Below, in pieces: positions 1-12,211 of a DNA stretch of 64,000 bases. The stretch lies in contig NW_002476512.1 of assembly GCF_000189635.1 (NCBI RefSeq), forward strand, positions 558,001-622,000, read 5' to 3'. Below the pieces are notes generated by a model. It searched no databases, was not told where the DNA came from, and saw only the letters and a list, made by a program, of their open reading frames with translations. How positions within the stretch are numbered: position 1 is the first letter of the stretch; every line of letters starts with the position of its first letter. Position numbers and translations under genes: made by a program. Origin of the DNA: Tetrahymena thermophila SB210. Taxonomy: Eukaryota; Ciliophora; Oligohymenophorea; Hymenostomatida; Tetrahymenidae.

Positions 1-2587
1 GCTCTAAAAAGAAAGAAAGAACCTTCCTATATTCAAGCACAGATAAGGTTTATTGGATAAAGTAATAAATTTTAAATGCTATTAATGAAAGCTTTCTATG
101 AGATATACTTCATACAATTTATTCAAACTATGCTTTTAGTAAATAATATGTTTTAATTTTAGATAAAAAGCAATTAAATTAGTGTTATTGCTGGTGAAAC
201 TGGTTGTGGTAAGACAACTTAAATTCCTCAATATTTAATTGAAGAGGGTTTAAACAAGAACAGAATGATTGCCGTTACACAGCCTAGAAGAGTTGCAGCT
301 ATTACTATAGCATAAAGAGTTGCTTAGGAAATGAATACTACTGTTGGTAATAAAGTTGGTTACAGTGTTAGATTTGAGGAAGCTGTTGATAAAAATAATA
401 CAAAATTATTATATATGACTGATGGTATGCTTTTAAGAGAAACTATCGTTGACCCTAATCTTTCTAGATTTTCAATAATTGTTATTGATGAAGCTCACGA
501 AAGAACTATAAATTCAGATTTACTTATGTAATTAATGGATTATCAAATAGCTAAATTAATGAATCTAAATAGCCTAATTATTAATATTTTTTTATTTATA
601 TGATGTTAGATCTCTGCTTAAATAGCTGTCAGAAAGAAGAAAGGATCTTAAAATTATAATTATGTCTGCAACAATAGAAACTGAAAAATTTGCAAACTTC
701 TTTGAAACAGAAAATGTAACATAATAAATCTTAATAAATGAAGACAAATGAAATGAATTTTATTTTAATAGATTATATATTTAGAAGGTAGATGCCATCC
801 AATTGAAGTATTCTATTCAAAAAAGCCACATGCAGATTACTTAGTAAAGAATAAAATTTTATAGTAAGAGATAAATAAATATTTGTATTTATTTATACTA
901 ATAGGATGCTGCTTTAAACACAATATTACAAATTCACTTCGAAGAATAAGATGGAGATATTTTATGCTTTTTAGTAGGACAAGTAGGTTTATTTAGTTTT
1001 AAACTAATAGATTTGATATTTTATATTTTTAAAGGAAGACATAGAAGACATGCAACAAATGCTAGAAGAAAAGATAGAGCTTTTCCCTAAAGAGGCAAAA
1101 AAGCTAAACATTTGCACTCTCTATGCTGCTTTACCTTCACATTTACAATTATTAGCATTTGAAAAAAGCTAAGAAGGTGAAAGAAAAGTAGTTTTATCTA
1201 CTAATATTGCTGAAACTTCAGTTACCATTGATGGTAAAGCAAAATTCTATATAAAGCTTAATATTTATTTAATATTAAATAATTTATTTTAGGTATAAAA
1301 TATGTTGTTGATCCTGGTTTAGTTAAGACAAGGAAGTATAACCCAAATAAATTAATAGAAATGCTTTTAGTTGTACCCGTTTCTAAATCTTCAGCTATGC
1401 AGAGGGCTGGTAGAGCAGGTAGATAATCTGCAGGTAAATGCTTTAGGCTCTACACCAAATATACTCATGACACCTTGGCTGAATTTATGTTACCTGTATA
1501 TAAAATATTACTTACATACTAAACGAATGAAATCATATATTTTACTATGTATATAAATAAAAGGAAATTCTCAGATCAAATCTTTCAACAGTTATTTTGC
1601 AAATGAAAGCTATTGGAATTAAAGATGTTAAAGGATTCTAGTTTATAGATAGACCACATGAAGACTAATTCATAGAAAGTATTGAAAACCTTTAACAGAT
1701 GAACGCTTTAGATGCTAATGTAAGAAAGTAAAAAAAGAAATTTAATTAATTTATTGCTTTTTTAAAAACAGGAAAATATTACTTTGCATGGTAAGGAAAT
1801 GGCTGAATTACCTCTTGAACCAATATATGCTCATTTTATGCTTGTAGCTTTTGCTACTAATCCTAACTCGATTAGTGTTGTTCTTTCAGCAATCAGTTTG
1901 ATGCAAGTAGAAAATCTCTTTTTCATTCCTAAGGGTGCAAAAATATCTTTATTAGATGTTTTACTTAGGTTTTAGTTAGGAAATAGTGATTAATTGACAA
2001 AGGTCAACATGCTGCACTAATATTATCTAGCAAAAAATAAAAAGAGTTTTTGTAAAGAAAATTTCATTAATCAAAAAAATATAAAGAAAGCTTTGGAAGT
2101 AAGATAATAATTAGAAAATTACTTCCTTGATATTCTTAAGAAGAGATCTAAAAAGAATTAAAAGTAAAACTAAGCAAATATCTAATAGCAAAGTGAAGAG
2201 TAGTAAATTTAAGAAGAATTAGCAAAAGGAAATACATTAAAAAAATTGTAAGAAGAACATAAAACAGCTATTTAATAGGAAATAAATACAGAAGAGTTTA
2301 TATCATGTATTGCTAAAGGATTATCTGTGAAAGCTGCCAAGCTAAATAACGATGGAACTTATACTATTATTGTAATTAAATTTATTATCTAACTTTTATT
2401 TATCTAATTTTTATAAATAATTCAGAGAAGCAATATTCAAGCTTACATTCACCCTGAGAGTTTGCTGTTTTACTCAAAGCCTAAACCTGATTATATCATT
2501 TTCAATGAAGTTGTTAGTACTATAAAAACGTATCTTAGAGACATTACTGAAATATCATTCTCTGATTTTAAAGAAATTTCTAAATGA
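1..2587 (+). CDS. DHX33: DEAH-box ATP-dependent RNA helicase, DHX33-like (5' partial)
   Basis: ATP-driven RNA helicase; DHX33-type enzymes act in ribosome biogenesis and translation. Ten exons fit with every phase agreeing: 1-47, 163-527, 610-715, 772-843, 905-982, 1035-1233, 1293-1495, 1564-1719, 1772-2371 and 2426-2587, ending at TGA. About 661 residues are visible and the N-terminus lies outside the window. The motifs appear in order: GETGCGKTT (Walker A), [12 protein letters not shown] near nt 487, [12 protein letters not shown] and QRAGRAGR. They are followed by the winged-helix/ratchet region (ELPLEP) and a C-terminal OB-fold ([12 protein letters not shown]). Runs such as [18 protein letters not shown] and KENFIN resemble DHX33 more than the spliceosomal DEAH helicases; DHX35 or DHX40 is less likely. 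A Gln/Lys-rich insert (nt 2100-2300) precedes the OB-fold. The ortholog assignment is from remembered family sequences. Confidence 0.9.
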
Positions 2588-3497
2588 AAAATGGCAAGAA
2601 AAGCTTTTTAATTAAAAAAACTTAAAAAATTAAAAAGAAATTCTTTCATTAATTTTTTTAAATTAACTGTAAATATTAAATTCTTTTATTGTTAAGTATT
2701 CTTAGTTTTAATATTATTTTATTGCATATTTAGTGATAAATCTTTAATAAGTATAAATTGAACCAAAGTTAATGTTGAATCCCATCAAATAAAATAAAAT
2801 AGAATTTTTTAGATTTAATTTAATATTTTACAAAATAAAAGAATATAACTAACTAGTTATAAAATAATTTTAAATTAAATTGACACTATAAATCAACAAA
2901 AATTTCTAAAAATTAACTAAGTGTATATTTAAACATTTTTATTTAATTTAATCTAATTAAAATATTTTTAAACATTTATTAAAACATAAAAATTTTCAAT
3001 TTGATTCAAATCTTTAGAAAATTAAAAATTTTTATTTATTTTAAGGCTAATTTTTATAAATTTGATATTATTTTACAATAAATTTTTATTTGACCTGATT
3101 AAAATGGAAGTCTTTGATAATAGATTATGAATTAATATTCTGTTCATATTAAATCTTTTGTAAGAGATTATTTAATAGAATAAAAATTATATTTTTTCTA
3201 ATTTGAAAAAAATATAAAAAACATCAAAGTTCTTTTGTTGTTTAAAACATATTTTTTTTGCTGTAACTTAATTAATTTTATTCAAGATTTTTAATAAGAA
3301 TGAAAAAATAATTTTAAATTTGATTCTACAGTTTAAATCTACAAAAATAAAGAGATTTATAAAATTGAAATACTAATTATTTTATTTTTAAGATAAATTT
3401 TATTTGTTTAATTTAATTTTATGAAATTATAATTTATTGATTGGATTTTTTTTTTATTTTGAATTCTTTTATTGTTAATTATGAATAATTATTTTTT
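2588..3497. other. AT-rich intergenic region between convergent genes
   Basis: Lies between the 3' ends of the helicase and the polymerase. No coding frame is convincing. It contains a 25-nt segment (3147-3171) that repeats, with two mismatches, the last codons of the polymerase gene at 3514-3538. Confidence 0.7.
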
Positions 3498-6400
3498 TCA
3501 AATAATCCATGTCTATTAAATCATTTGTAAGAGAGTATTGAAATTGTTAGTTTGGGCAAGCTCTGTAAAGGCTCTTCTTATTTTTTTAGAATCAGGACCA
3601 ATTATTGGTAAAATATTTTCATCAATTTAGAAGAAGTATGAACCTGAGCATTTGCAAAGATTACTCAAAAGGTCTTCTTTTATCATTTTACATTTCTTAC
3701 AATATATATCTTGGAACTAATAGAAAGTTAATGAGTTTTTAATTAGTTCTATAAATTTATTTTCAAGATAATGTAAATCATAAGGGGTTCTGCATTCTTG
3801 ACAGATCCAATCATCTCTGAATATGTCTAGCTCACATACTTAGAGACAACTCTTGCATACTATATCAGCTGCTTTTATGATAACACAGGGCTCTTTAAAT
3901 TAAGCTTCATTTGAAAAATCATTCATTTTAAGGAATTTCAAGCAATCTCTCTTAACCTAAATTAATTCATCTTTAACATTCTAATCCAGGCTAAACACAT
4001 GCATCAAAAAGTTTACAAATTCTAATATAGAGTTATCATATTTAACTCTACCACCAAGAAGCTATGGAAAACTCCATAAATTATTTAGCTCATCTAATTT
4101 TTTTTAATCTCTCTTCATTATCCTTTTAAGCTTAGAAAGTTCATCCTATGTTGCTGGGATGTCTGCATAAAGAGCATCCTTTACATCATCAACAACGAAA
4201 GAATCATTTAAATCATCACCATCTTCTTACTCAGAATAATAATTATCAGCTTCTTGCTCATTTTAAGAAACTATAAAATCATCTAAATCTTCTTACTCAT
4301 TTTCTATTTCTTCATAATCTACAAGTTAGTTTTCATATTAATCATCCTCTTCGTTTACCATTGCTTTTTAAGATTGCTTAGTATTATTATTATTTTCTTT
4401 TTAGTTCTGAATCTTTTTTTTGTATTGCTATTCTTCTTTTTCTTGCTAAATTTAATCATAGTAATCTGCGTCCATATCAAAATCTTAATGGTAATTATTT
4501 TCTATTTAAGATTTTTTCAATTTCTTTTGTTATTCTAATATTAATAAAATTAATTTATTAAAACAATTTCAAAATACGAAAAATAAAAATAATTTCCTAA
4601 ATAGTTTTATTAAAAAAATGAGAAAAATTAATTACCAATAATTTAGCTTTCAAGGTATATGTATTCTTCTTATTTTTAAGTTAGTTTTTCTATTTGCTAT
4701 CTATCTCTTCTATATTATGTTTCCAATTCTGGAATAGCGTCTAATAGTTTATCTGATAGATTAACCGAAATATACTTTTTGCAGAATGATTCGATTTCCT
4801 CAACTAGTGTATTAGCATATTCAGGATTTGTTGCTAATTCAGCTTTTTATTGAGTTATTTTATACAAATATTCTAAAACAACAAGTTGGAAATAGTGTTT
4901 TAATTTTGGTGGTAAAAAATCTGAAATATGCCAATTAGAAATAACAGAATGCTATGTTTAATTAGGTTAGCCTGTTTCTTTTTCTTCATTACTACTGTCA
5001 AACTCTTACAGAGCCATGTAATTATGGGAATCTTTAAAAAGTAAAATCTTGAAATATCTTTATGGTGTTAAAGTCAGCACCTTAAAGAGAGGCTAGCCAA
5101 GCACAGTTTGGAGGATATATTGAGTATAGCTTTTAGCTTCATTTAAAGTATTTTTGCCAGTATCAAGAATAATCTTATTCATTGTAGAATGAACAATTTT
5201 AGCACCTAGACCTCTTAGTTTAGAAATAAAATATTAGAAAATTTTCTTCATGAGTTTTTGAAGCATTTTTGAGAGAATAGGATCATAAAATTTAGACTCT
5301 TTTGTTGTTAGCCATGAGTGAATATTGGTAATGAAAAAATCTGCAATAGGATTCTCAAATTGCTATACATCATGTATCCAGTATTATACCATTTACTAAA
5401 GATTCTTAAAGGATTGCTTTGCTTGAGTTAACTCATCTATTTCTTCATGATCTTATTGTTAATACTAAACTCCTTTTTTGTTTTTGTTTTACTTATTATT
5501 TACCCTTGAATAATCTATGAGCTTACTAGCTTCTTTATCAATATTCTTTAATTCATCAGCATGAGCAATAGTGTTGAGAGCGAGCAAACCAATATCAATT
5601 TCGACGGTATGTGAAGTATACAAACCGCTAAAAGATATTTCGTTTCTCAAGAAATCTGAAGGAATAAGCTGTCTGTATTCCTATTCTTTATTATTTATGT
5701 AGCTACCATACCAAGAAATACAATTATCATTTCTAAAATATAATTTATTATTATTGATTAACTTTGAGAATATTTATTAAAAGATAAAGTTGTTAAATTA
5801 ATTAATTACCTAAGCAAACGACCAAAGTAAATATCAGTTAATTGGCTAAATGAATTTTCAAAGTTTAAATTGCATATGGGTACTTAAACGTACTCAGTTA
5901 ATCTGTAAGCATTTTCAAGATTCTATTAAACATTTTCAATTTACTGACATAAGAATCTCATACCTTTTTGTTGCCAATCTAAAGAACTATAAAGTGATTC
6001 ATCCATTTTTAAATGAGGAAGCTATGCACAAGGATATTCAGTAAATATAGATTTTATGCCTTAAGCTCTTAAATTCTGCAAAGTATAAGAAGTCTAGAAT
6101 AAAATGATACCATGGACCTGTTTTTTAAATGATTTTTTTAAATAAATTTCATAGCTAATTATTTAATAAATAATATTTACTTTCTTAGATTTAATTTCTT
6201 GAAGGTAATTTTCTATAAAAATAAATGCTTTATCATTCACATCAAAATTATATGTTTATATCTTCATTTAGGGATTAACTAAATTCTCAGGCAACGACTC
6301 TCTGATTATTTTAGAATATTTATTTTTATCAACAGTCTTATGTACCATAATAAAAATGTATTCAGATATTTAAGCATTCAGTATACACCAAAGTTTTCTG

Positions 6401-9400
6401 TCCTTCATCTTTAACTCGCCAATATATATAACAGAATTAGAAATTTCCATACCTTCTAAATAAGTTTTAGAGTCACCAAATTAACCTTTAAAAAGAAAAT
6501 TAAGAATTTTTATATTTATTAATCTATCAATAAATAATATTTTTACCTGCAAATTATTCTAATTTAAAAACATAATTTGAATAAGATGTCCCTCTTGGTA
6601 TAGATTTTTAATTTATTTTAACAACATTTCCTATTTAGACAATAAATTTAAAATCTAAAGGCTAATGGTATTCATAAATATTTTCGATTTCAGGGTTTGA
6701 AAGGAAGTACTCAAAGTCTTTAAATTGAGAGTGAAATTCTTCTTCTTTCTTACTAATTTCGTAAAGATAATAAGCTCTTTTTTCTCTTGGAAGTTTCTTT
6801 TTCACTAACTTAAATTGTTCATCAGCTTAGTATTCAACCAAACTATTCACATAAATGACTCTAGGAATTTCTACTGAAACAGATATAATTTACTTTGTTT
6901 CAATCACGAAAGCCCATAATTTATAAACACCTAAAATAAATAAAAGAAATATTAATTAAATAGAGTAATTATAGTTTTTTTAAATACCTAACTAATCTGT
7001 GGGTGCTATTTAAAGAACATGCCAGTCAGATTTGAGAATGAATTCATCTTGATTAGAAAACATTTACCTCAATGTAGAAATATTCTAAGCATAACTAAAA
7101 TCTTGCATGTATTTTTTTAACTCTATCCAGTGTTGTTTCTAGGCTTATAAGAAGTCTTTGAATTGAGTATTCATATTGTATGGATTCACAAATTTTTTTG
7201 GTTTTTAAACTACTTTTGTGGTATGAGTGAATGCCTTATTTGTAGAAGATTTTTATGTTGGCTTTTATTAATCTTCAGACATGCCTACAAGTTTCATTTA
7301 TTATTAGTTGTGAAGAGCTTGCATTATACTTTAAGGTTATTAAGAAGGAATTTTAAAATTCTTAAATTGTAGTTTCTGCTATTAAAATTTATCTTCTTGC
7401 TCTTTAATTTATTTAGTGAGCCAATCGGGAACAGAGACATCAGGTAAAATATTAAAAACACCTTATGTGGCAGCTGGAATAATGATGATTTTTTAGATTG
7501 TGTTACTTAATCTTTCAATATAATAATCCCAATCAAGTATTTCTCTCATTTCTAGTTACTTATCATCAAGGGTATTATCTTTTAACCATTTACGTAAGAA
7601 TTTCTTTTTTATTGTAGGATCTGAATTGAATATTTATATGGGTATGGCTCTTTCAGCTTTGCTTGCTTCTTATGGTTTCTTACTCATAACATAATTACAG
7701 CACAAACTTTTACCCTTAACAATATCTGGCCCCAATAATTCTTTTAATCTCTTAGCACATGTAATACCAACACCCTTTTATTCTCCGTACTCAGCTAACT
7801 CCTTAGAAAGAACTTTACTTTCACCAATATAGTCAATCAGCTCTTCGTTATTCAAGCCTTCTCCCTGAGATTAAAATTTTTTTTTAATTTTAGAAATTAA
7901 AATTCAAAAAATTACCCTATTTTTGAGAAGATTAAGCCATTTTTTAGCAACTTTAGCACAAGCTTCATAACATTCCTTTAAATCTTTACCAGCTAAAAAC
8001 TAGCTGAAAATTTCTGATTAGAATATTTTGATAATATTTAACTCACCTCTACGCTTAATTTCAAACCCTTTTAATTCTGTTAGTTTTCCACTCTTGTTGA
8101 AGACAACATAACGCTTTTTAAGCAGCTTACCTTGTAATTTAAAAAACAATTAATTTAATATTTATAATTCATTTGTAATACCTTCTTCCCTAGCAGCTGG
8201 AATAATCATAGCTCTATAAGGACCATCAAGTTCAAAAAAGATAGACATTTCTAGGTTTGTCTAATATTTTAGATTTGCAGGGTCAACTAAGGTCTAATAT
8301 TAACGGTTACAGTATTTTTCATAAACCAAGTAATTCAAAATAGAGCAAGGGTAGTCCATTCTAGCTTTTTTACCATCCTTAAACTTAATAAAGAAATCTT
8401 CAGGGAAACCTTCTGGTAGCAAACACCAAATACCATCTGTATCTAGTTCAAGAGGAATTCCAACACAATCTACAAATGCTTTAGCATCTGATATAATACT
8501 AGAACCAATATGAGTGACCATAGCAGCCATTTCCATCGAATACCATCTAGCGCCTTTACGCATGACATAACCGTAAAAACTATTCAAAATAATTTTGTGA
8601 GCTAGTTACATAGACTCATATAAAGCCTCCATTAAATTTGCTTCTTTCTTTCCAACTGCATCACCTTTTTTAGAAGCCTCATCAGCTTTGCCTTTCCAAA
8701 CCTTAACCAAATGCTTGAATGTATATCTACGATCACCTAAATTAATTTTTATTAAATTAAAAATATTTAAACAATCATAAATTCTATTGAAATTAAATCA
8801 TCTTCAAAATAGAATTCAAATTTCATTTATTTATTACTAAAAAATCAATAGAAATAAAAGTATTAGCTTTAAATAAATGCATACGGAAAGCTTTAACGGT
8901 GTCAATATAGAAGGAATTTTCACGCATACAAACAGTATTCTGTTTTGTTAAAGTTTCTTTTACATGAATTGTCTTATATGTCTTTTAGCTGTAAGTTTTG
9001 ACTCTTTGTTTTAAGGCTTTATAAAATTCTTCTGTGTTATTTTAATGCTAATCCTAAATTTATCAAAAAAAGAAAGGCTTGTAACACAATATTTTAAAAT
9101 TAAAATTATTTATTACATTTGCAGCTCTTTCATATTCTAGATCGCTCTTCAATTTTTCAAATTCATTTCTATTGAGAGGAAAATACTCTCCCCTCCATTA
9201 CCAATCTAAAGGTCTCTTGCATTCATTTTATGCACTATTAAATAAGCATCCTGAGCATATTTATTCATTTACAATTGCTACAGGCTAGAGTCTATTTGTT
9301 AAAATAATATTAGGATACATAGCAGCGACATCCAAGTGATAAATAAGTGGGAAGGCATCATGGCAATTAGGATTTGGCACATCTCTTAAAAACTCTAATT

Positions 9401-11359
9401 TTTGAACAACTGAAGCTCTTAGCTATTCATATCCATCAACATCTTTTACTTCTTTATTTTGTTCAATTCTAACAACGAAGTCTAATAATTTATCAATGTT
9501 ATCAATCAGTGTCTGGAAAGCATTTTTTTCAAACTTAAACTTTGATTTAATGTCTGATCTGAATACACCACTCTTTAAGCATTCTACTTTACCACCTAAG
9601 TTTTTTTTTTATTAAAAATTTTTAATATTTGTCACTCAATAATATAAATACCAATATATGTCTCAGAATCTAACCAATGTCCTTTATGCATTTTTTCTTT
9701 TTCTTCCATTTTTTTATTTGGAAAAATTATATTTCTGTTAAATGCTTCTGTCATTAACAAATTTTCACACAAGGTACCTGAACCCTTTCTCAAAACTTCA
9801 TCTGAATAACAAGGAATAATTGTGCACAAAGCAAAAATAAAATCATGAATATGCTTTTTATATATAAAATAAGTAGCAACAGCATCAGAAACTGAATATT
9901 CAGCTAATTCCTGAGTATTATTTCTTGCTAGAGGAACCATTTCCTCAGGATCTACTTCAATAGGCTCATAACCGAGCTTAGATCTTGTTACAGCCTTCAA
10001 ACCGTGACTAATTGATTGATATTTAAAAATAAATTAAAAAATTTGGAAATGATTTTATTTCAGAATAATTTTTATAAAACAAATAAAATAATCTTTTATA
10101 AAGCTTACCTTCCTTAAGGTAAATAAGCATCTCTTATAACCCAATACAAACAATCAAGATGTGTGAGATATCTTCCAAAATATTCTGGACCTTCTTCTAA
10201 ATGGATACCTATTTCCTTTTCTAATGAGAGACCAAGTTAGTTACATCTTTCATGAATAAAAGGCCAATCGAATTTGTCACCGTTAAAACTTGTAATGATA
10301 AATGCTTTGTAGTCTACTATAATATCAAAGAATTTTTTGATGCAAGCTTTTTCATTTGGTTCATTATAAACTGTAATAGAACACTCAAACTCAGGAGTAG
10401 GAGCATAATCAAATCCTACAACATCCTAACCACAAAAATCTCTATTTACAATTAAGTAAGCATCACCTTCGTACATTAAGGAAATCATCATTACACAATC
10501 TGTTTTGGCATCAGGAAATCTTAATTCTGCTTTACTTGTTTCAATATCAAACGCTAAATATTTTAAATCTGGTCTTTCCACTATATCTTCCATACAAACA
10601 ATTTTATCTACTAAATTGTCTTTGAAGGATATTTTAAACCTGTTTGTTGTATTTTAAAAAGAAATTTATTTATATGAAATATCTTACTTGAAATGATTTT
10701 AAAATTTAGATTAATTGTGATAGTATAAAAATTTGATATTACCATTTACCAGCTCTTATATTCAAATCAATACAGACACGAGAATGATAGGGTACATCAT
10801 ATTCTCTAATATCTGAAATATATTCTAACAAATCCAATTTATTGAAATCTGTTATTGTGCTACTCATATGCCCATTAAAATTATTGCTATAAATAGATAA
10901 AGAATTCTAATCTTATTATTTTTTCTTATCAATCTTAGGCTTAAGCTACCCTCTTACACCTAATAAATCTTGAATAGTTTTAAAAGATATTTTGATGTAC
11001 TTCTTTTTCTTTCCAGACAAATGGTTTATTTACTCTAAATCTATTTTTTCTACTATTTCCACTTTTGAAATTTTGTTCTCAAACTTCTTTTCCAAGAAGA
11101 ATGCTATTTCTTTTTCTAAATTACGCTCACAAGCTACATAAAAATAAGGCTAATAGAGTATTGTACTCTTGCACCAATTGCCATTGTCTTCTACATAGTA
11201 AATCTATAAAACTGATCTCTCATTCATATCTTCATCTACAATGGAGGCAGTCTTAAAATTTGCTATAAAACCTAACCGATCAGGCCCATCCTTGACTGTT
11301 TCAATGCCGAATTTCTAATCAACTATTTCCTAAATCCTTTACTTTTCTCCTTTTTGCAT
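3498..11359 (-). CDS. POLE: DNA polymerase epsilon catalytic subunit A
   Basis: Leading-strand replicative polymerase with proofreading exonuclease. Start is the ATG at 11359, which follows an in-frame TGA; stop is TGA at 3500-3498. About a dozen short AT-rich introns interrupt it, for example where ETYIG joins GKVE across 9603-9640, giving roughly 2,250 codons. Motifs in order: Exo I FDIET (near 10545), Exo [11 protein letters not shown] (near 10280), Exo [14 protein letters not shown] (near 9890), CysX cysteines ICSGC...C (near 9230), Pol motif [10 protein letters not shown] (near 9325), [14 protein letters not shown] (near 8560) and DTDGIWC (near 8440). The C-terminal half matches the inactive polymerase fold by position. 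A Glu/Asp/Gln-rich linker (4190-4360) follows, then two zinc-binding modules, CKSC...CQEC and CKKC...CKC (3650-3880). The epsilon-specific N-terminus and CysX region exclude alpha, delta and zeta. Confidence 0.95.
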
Positions 11360-11539
11360 TTTTCAAATTCTGCTTTTGTAAATATCAATTCTACTAAGTG
11401 TCTTATATTGAATATCTATTTGCTATAATTTTAAACACTTTAGAAATAATATGCCAAAACTATTAAATATTTTAATTCAACAGAAATTATGTATCATATT
11501 ACACTTTTTTTGAAAATCTTGTTAAAAATATATAAATTA

Positions 11540-11574
11540 CCGCGCCAGATGATTGACCTTTGTCGATTACCCGC
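11540..11574 (-). promoter_or_regulatory. GC-rich island with E2F-like motifs upstream of POLE
   Basis: Read in the sense of the polymerase gene, this stretch carries TTTTTTGCGGG and, about 20 nt closer to the gene, TCTGGCGCGG. The second resembles the E2F/DP consensus TTTSGCGC. GC content here is far above the flanks. A role in S-phase expression is inference only. Confidence 0.35.
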
Positions 11575-11980
11575 AAAAAAAATTTTATTTATTTTTAAAG
11601 ATGTGCTTGGTTAGTATTGCATAACTAAAATAACATTTATACATAAAAAATAAGTATAAAACTTGAATTAAAAATTAATTTAATTTAAATTAAATAGCAA
11701 TGAATAAGACATAAACCTAATTAAACTTATTTATTTATTAAAATTCAATGAAATTTTAAACTATTTCTACATTTTAAATACAAGTAATTAATAAATAATA
11801 TTGATTGATTAAGTTATTAATTAAAAAAATATGAATATAAATGTATCAGATATATTTTTTGTAATGTGAGTTTAAAATAATTTAAAGAAAATCTTAGAAT
11901 ATTATTGTACTATTAATAAATAAATTATATATTTAATTATATACACTTATATTTAAGAATGAAGCTTATTTTGTATTTTT

Positions 11981-12015
11981 GTTTGTTTATTTATTTATTT
12001 ATTTGGTTATTTGCT
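11981..12015. repeat. TTTG/TTTA simple repeat
   Basis: Tandem TTTG and TTTA tetranucleotides in the intergenic region. It is a simple sequence repeat with no other feature. Confidence 0.7.
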
Positions 12016-12211
12016 TTTTCTTAAAATATATGAATAGAAATTAGGAAAAATATTAATATTATATTTGTTTGTTTGGTTAGAAATACCTACTTTAATTTTT
12101 TAAAATACTTAGTTAAAATATGTTGTTTTTTTTATTTGTTTATAATCTGATTAAAATTTCATTTTGTAATATCTAATTAATCATAGCTTATTTCTTATTG
12201 ATTACTTCTAA

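Larger units (their letters stand above)
11360..12211. other. Intergenic region; probable POLE promoter with a GC island
   Basis: AT-rich spacer between the start of the polymerase gene and the 3' end of the next minus-strand gene. A distinct GC-rich island at 11540-11574 lies about 180-215 nt upstream of the POLE ATG. The rest is A/T tracts with a TTTG/TTTA run near 11980-12015. No gene is seen. Confidence 0.6.

Noticed and set aside
7163-7372. Plus-strand hydrophobic 69-residue frame
   Set aside because: Lies antisense within the polymerase epsilon gene.
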